Below are positions 43,819 to 54,988 of a stretch of DNA of 64,000 bases, piece by piece. Source of the stretch: Cellulomonas denverensis (GTDB lineage: Bacteria; Actinomycetota; Actinomycetes; Actinomycetales; Cellulomonadaceae); assembly GCF_012396125.1 (NCBI RefSeq), contig NZ_JAAXOX010000002.1, positions 434,001-498,000 of the forward strand, read 5' to 3'. Position 1 is the stretch's first letter, and every line of letters starts with the position of its first letter. The position numbers and the translations under genes were made by a program. The notes beneath the pieces are model-generated. The model did no database searches. It had not been told where the DNA came from and saw only the letters and a program-made list of their open reading frames with translations.

Positions 43819-44702
43819 CGGCGCCGCCGCCGGGTGGAGCGGTGCTCGGGGGCGGCGGCGTACCGCCGGTAGATCCGTTCGAACAACGAGGTGTCCACGG
43901 TCGACTCCATCAACTCGACGTGCCCGGCCAGGGTCCGGACGACCGCAGGCAGCCGCGCGGACGCGGCCACGTGGACGCCGCGTTCGGTGCTGGTGGCCGT
44001 GAGGCCGGCCTCGCCCAGGAGGCGGCAGGCGAGTTGGTCGTCGCCGGTGCGCAGCAGGTGCCCGGGCACCTCGACGGCGCTGGCGACCTGGGCGACAGGC
44101 CCGTCGGCGGTGACCCGGCCGTCGCGCAGGCAGGTGACACCGTTGCAGACGTACTCCAGTCGGGCCAGGTCGTGGGAGCAGATCATCACCGTGCGGCCGC
44201 CGGCCCGCAGCGTGGTCAACACCTGCATCAGCGCGTCCACTCCCTGGGGATCGAGGCCGGTGGTGGGTTCATCCAGCACGATGATCGGGGAATCGGCGAT
44301 CAGTGCGCAGGCAATTGCCACCCGCTGCGCCATCCCGGTGGACAGCCGCCCGAACCGGCGGTCGAGGAATCCCCCGATCGCGCAGGTGGTGACGGCAACC
44401 GCGACGGTGTCCCGCGTGGCGCCCTCGCACCTGCGTCGGTGTTCCAGGATGTCGTGGACCGCGAGCTCGGGTGGCATGGCCGAGCTGGCGAACAGCACCG
44501 TGGCGGTGCCCGTCGATGTGATGGACCCGCGGCGCAACGGGATCTGGTCGGCGAGCGCACGCATCAGGGTGGTCTTGCCGGCCCCGTTGTGTCCGAGCAC
44601 GGCGTGCACCGTCCCGGCCGGCACCCGGAAGCTGACGTCCCGGACCAGGTCCCGGCCGGTGCGGCGCACGGTCACCGCGCAGAACTCGACGGCAGCGCCC
44701 AT
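43815..44702 (-). CDS. ABC transporter ATPase of peptide operon
   Basis: A 295-residue ATPase starting at ATG 44702 (MGAAVEFCAVTVRRTG), which shares a base with the stop of the upstream lipoprotein gene (TGATG). It has Walker A GHNGAGKTT (37-45), signature LSTGMAQRVAIA, Walker B IIVLDEP with TTGLD, and the H-loop in ICSHD. The last ~75 residues are an accessory domain typical of ABC-2 or bacteriocin-immunity transporters. It drives the permease encoded directly downstream. Together with two secreted peptides and a lipoprotein upstream it suggests peptide export or removal. Confidence 0.88.
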   Translation of the reverse strand: MGAAVEFCAVTVRRTGRDLVRDVSFRVPAGTVHAVLGHNGAGKTTLMRALADQIPLRRGSITSTGTATVLFASSAMPPELAVHDILEHRRRCEGATRDTVAVAVTTCAIGGFLDRRFGRLSTGMAQRVAIACALIADSPIIVLDEPTTGLDPQGVDALMQVLTTLRAGGRTVMICSHDLARLEYVCNGVTCLRDGRVTADGPVAQVASAVEVPGHLLRTGDDQLACRLLGEAGLTATSTERGVHVAASARLPAVVRTLAGHVELMESTVDTSLFERIYRRYAAAPEHRSTRRRRR

Positions 44703-45157
44703 CAGGATTGCGAGACCGCACAGACCACCGGAGTGTCCGGACCATTCCATCGATCATCGGGCACGACCGCGATCTGCAGGAGCCCGGTCACCGGGATGTT
44801 CCGCTCGGCGGCGTACGCCTCCACTGCGGCTTCACACGCGGCTGTGGCATAGCCGATGACCACGGCCTCAGCGGGCTGCTCCACAGGCGCATCCGGCCCG
44901 ACTGTCACCACTGCCTCGATCGGCACGGAGCCGGACTCCGTGCAGGAGATCACGGGCACCATTCCGTCGATCGGTACCGAGTCGCCCAGGCAGTGGTCGG
45001 TGGTCGTCTCCTCGAACGGCGTCGGCTCGAACACCGACCGATCCGCGGTGCCGAAGTGAGCGCCTTCATCGGATCCGGGATCATCGGCGCACGCGCCGAG
45101 CGTGGCAGCGAGGGCGACTGCCGCCGCTGCCACGCCCACCCGGTATCGGATCAGCAC
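44702..45157 (-). CDS. Lipoprotein of peptide operon
   Basis: A 151-residue protein from GTG 45157, seven bases inside the end of the upstream peptide gene. It has a lipoprotein signal, VALAATLGAC, with lipobox L-G-A-C and Cys23 as the lipidated residue. The mature part is acidic at first (DDPGSDEG), then has VPIDGMVPVISCTES and an all-beta/helix mixture with four more Cys, suggesting two disulphides. No family is recognised (septum-type PQQ or DUF4333 folds are not matched). In bacteriocin operons lipoproteins often give self-immunity; this role is inferred from context. Confidence 0.75.
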   Translation of the reverse strand: MLIRYRVGVAAAAVALAATLGACADDPGSDEGAHFGTADRSVFEPTPFEETTTDHCLGDSVPIDGMVPVISCTESGSVPIEAVVTVGPDAPVEQPAEAVVIGYATAACEAAVEAYAAERNIPVTGLLQIAVVPDDRWNGPDTPVVCAVSQS

Positions 45158-45477
45158 CGCCGAGTTCCGTACGCGGTGTCGGCGGTGTCCCCGTCGGAGC
45201 CACCGTTGTTGTCCGCCCGCCACACCCAGGTGCCATTGGTGCGTGAGCTGTTGTAGTGGTTTCCGGTCACATGCCCGTGGCCCATTGCGGTGCTTGGCGC
45301 CTCTGCTCTCGGGTTCGAGTTGATGGTGAGGCTCAGCGCGTGGCACGACGTGTTCGCACTCGATGGCGTCGGATCAGCCGCCACAATCACGCCCGACAAT
45401 GCGACAACCGCTGCGAGTGCGATCAAGCGACGCCTGGTGCGAGACAGGGAGACTGCCTCAATGCGAGTCAGTTGCAT
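45151..45477 (-). CDS. Secreted small cysteine-containing peptide B
   Basis: A 108-residue precursor from ATG 45477, overlapping the end of the paralogous peptide gene by 10 bases. A signal peptide (RRRLIALAAVVALSGVIVA) ends near residue 34-41. The mature part (about 67 residues) begins NTSCHALSLTINSNPRAE and ends TRRC: one Cys at each end (45 and 108), suited to a ring-closing disulphide. It has GHGHVTGNHY and ADNNGGSDGDTADTAYG. Over a 54-residue stretch, 39 positions match peptide A. Tandem duplication is clear. The family is unknown to me; a two-peptide antimicrobial is the leading idea. Confidence 0.75.
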   Translation of the reverse strand: MQLTRIEAVSLSRTRRRLIALAAVVALSGVIVAADPTPSSANTSCHALSLTINSNPRAEAPSTAMGHGHVTGNHYNSSRTNGTWVWRADNNGGSDGDTADTAYGTRRC

Positions 45478-45758
45478 GCTGCCACCCCGTAGGCGGTGTC
45501 CCACGTGTCTCCATCCGATCCACCATTGTTGTCGGCGGTGTAGTACCACACCTTGTTGGTCATACTCCGCACATAGTGGTTGCCGGTCACATGTGCGTGC
45601 CCACTCGCCCGGGTCGGGCCCTCGGCTCGCGGATTCGAGTTGATGATCATCGAGCTGTAGGAGCACGGAACTGCCGAGGTCGCGGCCCCGGTGGGCAGGA
45701 CGACCACCGCGACGGCCACTCCTATCACGCCGACGACGGCGGCAAGACGTTTCTTCAT
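45468..45758 (-). CDS. Secreted small cysteine-containing peptide A
   Basis: A 96-residue precursor from ATG 45758 with a clear signal peptide (MKKRLAAVVGVIGVAVAVVV, cleavage near A-T-S-A, residue 29). The mature part has Cys32 and Cys95 near its two ends and, like peptide B, INSNPRAE, GHAHVTGNHY and ADNNGGSDGDTWDTAYG. The Asn/Gly/Asp-rich core could bind a metal. It is the first gene of the operon; the promoter should lie in 45,760-45,860. Not similar to lactococcin-972 or lantibiotic precursors: no leader of those types and no Ser/Thr-Cys lanthionine pattern. Confidence 0.75.
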   Translation of the reverse strand: MKKRLAAVVGVIGVAVAVVVLPTGAATSAVPCSYSSMIINSNPRAEGPTRASGHAHVTGNHYVRSMTNKVWYYTADNNGGSDGDTWDTAYGVAACN

Positions 45759-46099
45759 CGAACATTCCCCTCTCGCTGGTGCGTGAGATGGGAACACTAC
45801 TGGCGTCACTGGGGCCTATGTGTCGATTTCGACTGCCTTTATTGAACCGTTATACGAGCGCCACCCACAACGACCAGCGCCCGATTGGGAGGCATTTTCG
45901 GACACTGCTGGGTGCGTCGACGGCCAGACCTAGGAGAGTCGATGCCCGGACGTAGGTGCCGGTCAGGGCCACTCGTGCGTCGTCGACAAGTCGCCTGTGT
46001 GGGTGGACCCGATCCACGGATGTCTCGCCATGTGAACGCTGCGCTCCGATCTGAGACCGCACGCATTCCGTCCCCGGGAGTGGCAGGGCCGAGTTCGCG

Positions 46100-47815
46100 T
46101 TAGCGCGGTCCCGGGTCGTCGTGCAGCGTCACCGCCAGCACCGCGATGTCGTCCTGGCCGCTGCCCTCCGGCACCATCCCCGCCAGCACGTCGTCCAGCA
46201 GCCGCCGCGGGTCCAGGTGCGCCGGTCCCCCGGCCCGCTCGGCGAGGTCCGCGAGCAGCGCGCGCAGCGCCGCGAGTCCGTGCGGCAGATCGCGGTCGCG
46301 GCGTTCGACCAGGCCGTCGGTGTACAGGATCAGGGTGGAACCGCGCGGGACCTCGGCGACGCCCTCGCACCGGTCGTCGCCGGGGGCCAGACCGAGGACG
46401 AGTTCGGGGCTGGCGCAGTGCAGCTCGTGCACCCGCGAGTCGGGCTCGATCAGCATCGGGGGCAGGTGTCCGGCATTGGCCCAGCGGACGGTGACCCGGC
46501 CGCTCGGGGTCGGGCTGGGGTCCAGGCACATCACGACGGCGGTGGCGATCGTGCGGGTGTCCAGGGCGGCCATCGTGGTGTCGAGTTGGTCCAGCAACCG
46601 CGCCGGTGGCAGGCCGGTGGTGTGGGCGATCCCGCGCAGCAGGGTGCGGACCTGGCTCATCCCGGCGGCGGCCAGGGTGTCGTGGCCCATCACGTCGCCG
46701 ATCACGAACATGCACCGCTCGCCGTCCTGGACGAAGACGTCGTACCAGTCGCCGCCGACCTGGGCGGCCTCCGCGGCGGCGACGTAGCGGGCGGCGACCC
46801 GGGTGCCGGGCGGTTGGACGGGCTCGGACAGCAGCGAGCGCTGCAGGGTCTCGGCGATCTCCCGCTGGCGGTCGTGGATCCGGGTGCTCTCCAGCAGCAC
46901 GCCGGCGCGGTCGGCCAGCTCGGCGAGGGTGGGGACGTCGTCGTCGGTCAGGTCGGGTTCGCCGGCTTCGAGGAACAGGGAGATGGCGCCGACGGTGAGC
47001 TCGCCGGCCCGCATCGGCAGGGCGTACGCGGCGCGGGGCGCGAGCTGGTTCAGCACGGTGCGGGCCTCCCCGGTGACGGTGGCGATCACGGAGTCGAGGC
47101 CGTCGCGCACGATCACCGGTCGGCCGCTGCGCAGCGCACGGTGCAGGATCGACTCGCGGCCGAGCCCCGCCTGGCGCAGCCGGGCGTACTGGGCGACCGT
47201 CTCGCGCCGCGCCGGGTCGGCATGCCAGCTCGCCAGGTCCTGGAGGTTCTCCTGCTGGTCGGCGAGGGTGATGAGGCACCAGGAGCCGAGCGCCGGGACC
47301 AGCCGCCGGGTCAGCCGGCCGACCGCCTGCCGGACGTCGGCGGCCGACGCCAGGTCCTCGCTGACCGAGGCGAACAGGGCAAACCGCTGGGCGGCGACCG
47401 CGGCGGCCTCCAGGGTGGCGGTGGCGGTGTCGGCCATCGCGCGCAGCACCCGGACGTCGGCGTCCTGCCAGTCCCGCGGCTCGGCACCGTAGACGCACAG
47501 CGCGCCCAGGTGCCGGCCGCAGTCGTCGACCAGTGGGGCCCCCAGGTAGGAGCGGACGTGCCCGGCCGCCACCGCGGGCAACTGCCGCAGCGCGTCGTCC
47601 TGCCGGGCGTCGGTGACGATGACCGGACCGGCGCCCGCGGCGGTCGCGGTGCACAGGGCGTCCTCGAGTGAGCAGGACGACCCCACCGGGGCGTAGGGGG
47701 TGCCGTCGACCGCGGCGATCGTCTCGACCTCCGCCAGCAGGGAGACCTGGGCGGCCTCGGCGCCCAGCACCTCCACGGCCAGGTGCGCCACCCGCTGCAG
47801 CGGCGTCGCCCCCAC
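46100..47815 (-). CDS. GAF-domain PP2C phosphatase, RsbU type
   Basis: A 571-residue signalling phosphatase from GTG 47815. Two GAF-type sensor domains (about 5-140 with SYLGAPLVDDCGRHLGALCVYG, and 150-310 with SLFLEAGEPDLTDDD) precede a SpoIIE/RsbU PP2C domain: VGGDWYDVF, VIGDVMGHD, ILYTDGLVERRD and GSGQDDIAVL give the metal-binding aspartates. Such proteins dephosphorylate anti-anti-sigma factors in stress control. Upstream, ATG 47917 with a good ribosome site (GGGGAG) opens the same frame but meets TAG at codon 6 (47900-47902); the sequence between (REAVRYLRADRGRISAARRLL) reads as coding. So translation may restart at 47815, or the original gene has a nonsense mutation. Confidence 0.85.
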   Translation of the reverse strand: MGATPLQRVAHLAVEVLGAEAAQVSLLAEVETIAAVDGTPYAPVGSSCSLEDALCTATAAGAGPVIVTDARQDDALRQLPAVAAGHVRSYLGAPLVDDCGRHLGALCVYGAEPRDWQDADVRVLRAMADTATATLEAAAVAAQRFALFASVSEDLASAADVRQAVGRLTRRLVPALGSWCLITLADQQENLQDLASWHADPARRETVAQYARLRQAGLGRESILHRALRSGRPVIVRDGLDSVIATVTGEARTVLNQLAPRAAYALPMRAGELTVGAISLFLEAGEPDLTDDDVPTLAELADRAGVLLESTRIHDRQREIAETLQRSLLSEPVQPPGTRVAARYVAAAEAAQVGGDWYDVFVQDGERCMFVIGDVMGHDTLAAAGMSQVRTLLRGIAHTTGLPPARLLDQLDTTMAALDTRTIATAVVMCLDPSPTPSGRVTVRWANAGHLPPMLIEPDSRVHELHCASPELVLGLAPGDDRCEGVAEVPRGSTLILYTDGLVERRDRDLPHGLAALRALLADLAERAGGPAHLDPRRLLDDVLAGMVPEGSGQDDIAVLAVTLHDDPGPR

Positions 47816-47917
47816 GGCGGCGAGCAGTCGCCGCGCCGCGCTGATCCGCCCGCGGTCGGCCCGCAGGTAGCGGACCGCCTCCCGCCGGTCTGTTCCCCAC
47901 TACCCGGTGTCCGGCAT

Positions 47918-48241
47918 GGTGCACGCTCCCCGCCCTCGTCGACCACGGGGGCCGCGATCCGGCCGTCGGGCGGGCACCGGCGATGGCCGGTCCACCCGGG
48001 CCGGCGGCTCGGCCGGCCGGAACGACGCACCCACCACCGGCCTGCGACCGGTGGGGACACCCCCTGACCTGACAAGGATCGCATCGTGGGGTGCCGGCCC
48101 CTAGGACCGCGGGCCCAGGACAGCAGTCCCCCGTGGCGGGCCCGCCACCGGCGGGCGAGCAGGCCGTCTGCGCCAGGCGGAAACCGGCGCCCGGTCGCCT
48201 GGGACTTCGGCGCCAGAGACTGCGTGCCCGGACGCACCGCC
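47918..48241. other. Intergenic region between phosphatase and lut operon
   Basis: No gene is visible. GTGGCGGGCCCGCCAC (48133-48148) is a perfect 16-bp palindrome that may terminate or regulate. Promoter elements of the phosphatase gene are expected near its left end. Confidence 0.4.
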
Positions 48242-48886
48242 TCAGCCGATCAGCACCACGTCCAGCCGGCGCGGACCGTGCACGCCCTCCACCCGGACCA
48301 GCTCGATGTCACTGGTCGCGCTCGGCCCGGCGATCCAGGTGGTCGGCCGCTCCGGGTGCTCGCCGAGGATCGCCACCGCCTCCGGCACCGTGCCGACCAC
48401 CTGGTCCCGCCGCAGCAGGCAGACGTGGTGGTCCGGCACCAGGGTGATCGCGCGCCGGCCCTGGTCCGCCGAGCCGTCCAGGACCAGGACACCGGTCTCG
48501 GCGATCGCGAGCCGGGCGCCGGTGACCACGGCGGCCGCCCGGTCCAGGTCGTCGTGGCTCAGCGTGGGTGCGTCGACCACGACCCGGTCGGTGGCGGCGC
48601 GGACCGCCCGGTCCCACGCCTCGGGTAGTCCGGCGGGGACGACCACGGTGCCGTCGGCGGGGAGCAGCCCGGCCAGGGTGGTCGCCGGGTCCGGTCCGGC
48701 GCGGTGCACGTGGGCGCGGTAGTCCAGCAGCCGGTCGCGGAGCAGGTCGATCAGGGCCGGGGCGCCGGGGTCCAGCTCGGAGCCGGTGCGGTAGCGGCGC
48801 TCCGGTGCGGCGGCATCGTCCTCGGTGACCCCGGCCCGGGTCTGGGCGAGCCGGATCCGGGCCAGGATGTCGGTACGGGCGTCCAT
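48242..48886 (-). CDS. lutC: LutC, lactate utilisation LUD-domain protein
   Basis: A 214-residue LUD-domain protein from ATG 48886, sharing a base with the lutB stop (TGATG). It begins MDARTDILARIRLAQTRAG and contains the LUD pattern AIAETGVLVLDGSADQGRRAITLVPDHHVCLL near 135-165. With LutA and LutB it forms the three-part lactate oxidase complex that converts L-lactate to pyruvate in the cytoplasm. The three genes are in the standard order with overlapping ends, so co-expression is certain in practice. Confidence 0.92.
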   Translation of the reverse strand: MDARTDILARIRLAQTRAGVTEDDAAAPERRYRTGSELDPGAPALIDLLRDRLLDYRAHVHRAGPDPATTLAGLLPADGTVVVPAGLPEAWDRAVRAATDRVVVDAPTLSHDDLDRAAAVVTGARLAIAETGVLVLDGSADQGRRAITLVPDHHVCLLRRDQVVGTVPEAVAILGEHPERPTTWIAGPSATSDIELVRVEGVHGPRRLDVVLIG

Positions 48887-50379
48887 CAGTCCTCCCCCCG
48901 GTGCTCGGCCCACCAGTCGCGGAAGGTCGTCGACGGCGGCCGGGGCACGTCCCGGGTCCGGGTCCAGTTCGACAGCACGGGCAACGGCAGGTGACCGATC
49001 CGCTGATGGTGGGCGATCACCCGCCCGAGCCGGCCACCACGGGCGACCGCACCGAACCGGTCACCGTCCTTCAGCACCCGGGAGGCCAGCCGCATCCCGG
49101 CGTCCCAGCCGGTGCGGTGCGGATGGGACCGGTTGACCCGCTCGCGCAGGTGCACCAGGGCAGTCGGGATATCGATCTTGACCGGGCACGCCTCGTAGCA
49201 CGCGCCGCACAGCGAGGAGGCGAACGGCAGCGTCGCGGTGGGATCGTGCGGGTCGGTGGGTCCGGTCTGCCCGGTGCCGAGCAACTGCGGGGTGAGGATG
49301 GCGCCGATCGGGCCGGGGTACACCGAGCCGTAGGCGTGACCGGAGGTGTGCTCGTAGACCGGGCAGACGTTCAGGCAGGCGGAGCAGCGGATGCAGTGCA
49401 GTGCCTGGCGCCCCACGTCGTCCGCGAGCGCCCGGGTGCGGCCGTTGTCCAGCAGGACCAGGTGGAACTGCTGCGGCCCGTCGCCGGGGGTGATCCCGGT
49501 CCACATCGAGGTGTACGGGTTCATCCGCTCGCCGGTGGAGGACCGGGGCAGCAACTGGGCGAACACCTCCAGGTCGCGGTAGCGGGGCAGGACCTTCTCG
49601 ATGCCCATCACGGTGATCAGGGTGTCCGGCAGAGTCAGGCACATCCGGCCGTTGCCCTCCGACTCGTAGACCGCGACGGTGCCGGTCTCGGCGATGGCCA
49701 TGTTCGCGCCGGAGATCGCGACCGGGGTGGTGAGGAACAGCCGGCGCAGGTGGGCGCGGGCGGCCATCGCCAGGTCGCGCGGCTCGTCGGTCATGCCCTC
49801 GGGGACCTGGTCCATCCGGTTGCGGAAGATCGCCCGGATCTCGGTGCGGTTGCGGTGGATCGCCGGGACCAGGATGTGCGAGGGCATGTCCCCTGCGAGC
49901 TGGACGATCAGCTCGGCCAGGTCGGTCTCGGTGGCGGTGATCCCGGCCTCGGCCAGGTACTCGTTCAGGCCGATCTCCTGGGTGGCCATCGACTTGACCT
50001 TGACCACCCGGTCGGTACCGGTGTCCCGGACCAGGGCGGTGACGATCCGGTTGGCCTCGGCGGCGTCCCGGGCCCAGTGCACGACTCCCCCACGCGCGGT
50101 GACCTGCTGTTCGAGCTGGACCAGGAGTTCGGGCAGCCGGGCCATCGCCTCCCGCTTGATCGCGGCACCGGCCTCACGCAACTCCTCCCAGTCCGGCAGC
50201 TCGGCGGTGACCCGCAGCCGCTTGTCCCGGATGGTGTGGGTGGCGTGGTGCAGGTTGGCCCGCATCTGCTCGTTGCGCAGGGTCTGGTGTGCGGCCTGCG
50301 GGAAGGACGGCCCCCAGCGCAGCGGGTCGTCCGGGGTGTGCGCCGGCAGCGGGGCGGGCATGCCCAGGAAGGTGGTCAT
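48886..50379 (-). CDS. lutB: LutB, iron-sulfur lactate utilisation protein
   Basis: A 497-residue protein; ATG 50379 (MTTFLGMPAPL) overlaps the end of lutA. The N-terminal ~300 residues are a LUD domain (VAISGANMAIAETGTVAVYESEGNGR). Then two ferredoxin-type clusters, CIRCSACLNVCP and CGACYEACP, bind [4Fe-4S] centres, followed by a DUF3390-like tail. It passes electrons from lactate in the LutABC complex. Motifs and length are complete. Confidence 0.95.
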   Translation of the reverse strand: MTTFLGMPAPLPAHTPDDPLRWGPSFPQAAHQTLRNEQMRANLHHATHTIRDKRLRVTAELPDWEELREAGAAIKREAMARLPELLVQLEQQVTARGGVVHWARDAAEANRIVTALVRDTGTDRVVKVKSMATQEIGLNEYLAEAGITATETDLAELIVQLAGDMPSHILVPAIHRNRTEIRAIFRNRMDQVPEGMTDEPRDLAMAARAHLRRLFLTTPVAISGANMAIAETGTVAVYESEGNGRMCLTLPDTLITVMGIEKVLPRYRDLEVFAQLLPRSSTGERMNPYTSMWTGITPGDGPQQFHLVLLDNGRTRALADDVGRQALHCIRCSACLNVCPVYEHTSGHAYGSVYPGPIGAILTPQLLGTGQTGPTDPHDPTATLPFASSLCGACYEACPVKIDIPTALVHLRERVNRSHPHRTGWDAGMRLASRVLKDGDRFGAVARGGRLGRVIAHHQRIGHLPLPVLSNWTRTRDVPRPPSTTFRDWWAEHRGED

Positions 50380-51185
50380 CGGCGGGCCCTCCCCCGGACC
50401 TCGGTGCGGTCGATCGGCAGCACCGCCGGTACCCAGGGCCGGTCCCGGGTGGCGGCGAGGATCTCGGCCAGGTGCGCCACGTGCACGCCGGTGCCCTGGC
50501 GGGACAGCGCGCCGGCCAGGCTCATCAGGCAGGAGTAGTCGCCGGCGGTGAGCACCTCGGCCCCGGTGCCGACCACATGGTCCACCTTGGCCTGGGTCAT
50601 CGCGGCGGAGGTCTCGGCGTTCTTCAGCGCGAACGTCCCGCCGAAGCCGCAGCACGCGGTCGCCTCCGGCAGCTCGCGCAGGTCGATGCCGTCCACCGCC
50701 CGCAGCAGGCGCAGCGGCCGGTCGCCGACGCCCACGATCCGCAGCGAGTGACAGGTCGGGTGGTACGTGACCGGGTGCGGGAACCAGGCGCCGACCTCGG
50801 TCAGCCCGAGCACGTCGACCAGCAGCTCGCTCAGCTCGTAGGTGTGCGAGGCGACCGCCGCCGCGTCCCGGGCCAGGCGGCGGTCGCCCTGCCGGTCGGC
50901 GACCATGGCCTGCTGGTGCCGGGCCGACCCGGCGCACGACCCGGAGGGCACCACGATGGCGTCCCACTCCCCGTCCAGCACCGGCGCGAAGGTCTGCACA
51001 TGATTGCGGATCACCGGCAGCGCCTCCCGGTAGTACCCGGTGTTGACCTGCATCTGGCCGCAGCAGGCCTGGCCCGGCGGGAAGACCACCTGGTGACCGA
51101 GCCGTTCCAGCAGCCGGGTGGTCGCCACCGGGGCCTGCGGGAACATCGCGTCGGCGATGCAGGTGGCGAACAGGGCGATGCGCAT
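50376..51185 (-). CDS. lutA: LutA, CCG-domain lactate utilisation protein
   Basis: A 269-residue protein with two cysteine-rich CCG domains: QACCGQMQVNTG with CAGSARHQ in the first half and TACCGFGGTFALKN in the second, plus YHPTCHSLRI. These bind non-standard iron-sulfur clusters of the heterodisulfide-reductase type. As first gene of lutABC it takes part in oxidation of L-lactate. The L-lactate dehydrogenase gene 4 kb away makes lactate, so both production and use of lactate are encoded here. A LutR-type regulator is not present nearby. Confidence 0.95.
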   Translation of the reverse strand: MRIALFATCIADAMFPQAPVATTRLLERLGHQVVFPPGQACCGQMQVNTGYYREALPVIRNHVQTFAPVLDGEWDAIVVPSGSCAGSARHQQAMVADRQGDRRLARDAAAVASHTYELSELLVDVLGLTEVGAWFPHPVTYHPTCHSLRIVGVGDRPLRLLRAVDGIDLRELPEATACCGFGGTFALKNAETSAAMTQAKVDHVVGTGAEVLTAGDYSCLMSLAGALSRQGTGVHVAHLAEILAATRDRPWVPAVLPIDRTEVRGRARR

Positions 51186-51267
51186 CGTGCTCCTTCCTGC
51201 TCAGCTGATCATGCAGCCGAGGACCGGGGTCAGGAAAGGCGACCAGCGAGCCGGTTGATCACGCCGG

Positions 51268-51954
51268 TCAGTCCGCAAACGCCGCCAGCTCCCGTCGCAG
51301 CAGCGGCACCAGCGCCGGGTCGGTCAGCGACCGGAAGTGCCCCGGCGTCCCCAGCCGCACGTTCCGGGCACCGCGCAGCTCGCTCCCGCCGGGGATGTGC
51401 GGGTCGAAGCAGGTCGCCACCGAGACGATCCGGCCGTGGTCGGCGCGCTGGGCCGCGAGCGCCGCCAGCACCTCGTCGCCGGGCAGGAACGCGCGGATCG
51501 ACCGGAACGGCAGCCACCGGGCATAGGGCGACCCGGCGAAGGGGGTGTTGATCGCGATCATGGCGAGCACCCGGTCGCCGGTGTCCGCGCGCCCCATCAC
51601 GCTCTTGCCGATCAACCCGCCCTTGGAGTGCGCGACGATCACCACCCCGCGCAGGTCGGCCTCGATCAGCTGGGCGGCGGCCAGGTCGGCCATCTCCGGC
51701 ACGCTGCCCCGGTTCAGCCCGAACGGGGCGACCACGTGCACCGGGTGACCCGCGGCGAACAGCGCCCGGGCGACCGGCTCCAGGAACCGCCAGGTCTCCC
51801 AGACCCCGGGCAGCAGCAGCACCGGCGGGCGGCGGGCCGGATCGGGGTGGGTGTAGGCCTCCGGCGAGGTCCGGGAGGTCAGCCCGCGCAGCTGCCGCCA
51901 GCCGGCGTAGGCGTAGTCCTCGGCCCACCAGAGCAGCTGCCGCCCGGTCAGCAC
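51268..51954 (-). CDS. Alpha/beta hydrolase, lipase-like
   Basis: A 228-residue protein from GTG 51954 ([19 protein letters not shown]), overlapping the end of the upstream hydrolase gene by 7 bases. It has PPVLLLPGVWETW for the oxyanion region, the nucleophile elbow VIVAHSKGGLIG with Ser, and a late Asp/His region (CFDPHIPGG, GTPGHF). It resembles triacylglycerol-lipase-like esterases. Lacks a signal peptide. Substrate unknown. It forms a pair with the second hydrolase. Confidence 0.8.
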   Translation of the reverse strand: MLTGRQLLWWAEDYAYAGWRQLRGLTSRTSPEAYTHPDPARRPPVLLLPGVWETWRFLEPVARALFAAGHPVHVVAPFGLNRGSVPEMADLAAAQLIEADLRGVVIVAHSKGGLIGKSVMGRADTGDRVLAMIAINTPFAGSPYARWLPFRSIRAFLPGDEVLAALAAQRADHGRIVSVATCFDPHIPGGSELRGARNVRLGTPGHFRSLTDPALVPLLRRELAAFAD

Positions 51955-52745
51955 GGCTGCTCCCGGACCCACCGGGCGACCAACGGGGCGTGGCTGGCCA
52001 TCGCGACGTGACCGGCACGCGGCACCTCCCGCACCACGGACCGCGGCGCGAGCTCGCCCAGCCGGCACACCCAGTCCCGGGAACACACAGGATCGTGCTC
52101 ACCGCGGGCGATCAGGGCGGGGCCAGGCAGCCGGGCGACCGCGACGGCGGTGTCGTAGCCGAACATCTGCGGCAGCATCGCCGAGTACCAGACCGGTCCG
52201 GTGCGCAGGTAGTCGGTGGCGACGACGGCGTTCACCCCGGGCGGTTCGTGCAGCCCGTCCCGCAGCAGCCGCAGCCCCTGGCGCAGCACCGACGGTGCCG
52301 CCGGGTCCACCACCGGGCCGATCAGCACCACCCGCTCGATCACCTCTGGAGCGCGCAGCATCGCCTCGGCCACCACCTGGGCGCCCATCGAGTGCCCGAC
52401 CAGCGTGGCACCCTCGATCCGCCGGTTCCGGAGCACGGACAGCACCACCTCGGCCAGATCCCCGACCGCCGGCACCCGTCGCGGCCGGGGACTGCGCCCG
52501 AAGCCTGGCAGATCGGGGACCAGCACCCGCCGATCGGTGGCCAGCTCGCGGGTCAGCGCCCGGTAGTACCGCTCGGAGACGCCGATCCCGTGCACCAGCA
52601 CCACCACCGGGTCGGCCGGGTCACCGCGGTCGGTGACCACCACCCCGGTGTGCGGATCGGCGCCGCGCGGGCGACCGCCGCCCAGGGTCCGGGCCAGGAA
52701 CCGTCCCGGGTGCCGTCCGGTGGGACGAGAGAGCGAGGGCGGCAC
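51948..52745 (-). CDS. Alpha/beta hydrolase
   Basis: A 265-residue hydrolase. GTG 52745 is chosen because AAGGAG lies upstream. It has [15 protein letters not shown] (oxyanion HG), [11 protein letters not shown], nucleophile GHSMGAQVV, an Asp-containing RGEHDPVCS and the final His in AGHVAM. All triad elements are present. Such enzymes act on esters, epoxides or C-C bonds; no substrate is apparent. Divergent from the DUF255 gene. Confidence 0.88.
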   Translation of the reverse strand: MPPSLSRPTGRHPGRFLARTLGGGRPRGADPHTGVVVTDRGDPADPVVVLVHGIGVSERYYRALTRELATDRRVLVPDLPGFGRSPRPRRVPAVGDLAEVVLSVLRNRRIEGATLVGHSMGAQVVAEAMLRAPEVIERVVLIGPVVDPAAPSVLRQGLRLLRDGLHEPPGVNAVVATDYLRTGPVWYSAMLPQMFGYDTAVAVARLPGPALIARGEHDPVCSRDWVCRLGELAPRSVVREVPRAGHVAMASHAPLVARWVREQPC

Positions 52746-52849
52746 GCAGGAGACTCCTTCCGGGTCGGGACGCCCCCGACTCTGACGGACTCCGCGCCGG
52801 TCGGCCACCCGGGTCGCGGCACCGGCACCAGGCGGTGACAGTGGGTGCC

Positions 52850-54988
<2,139 letters not shown>

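Noticed and set aside
45151..45758. Lactococcin-972 or lanthipeptide precursors
   Set aside because: No characteristic leader, core motif or modifying enzyme gene; only secretion signal and two Cys are shared features.
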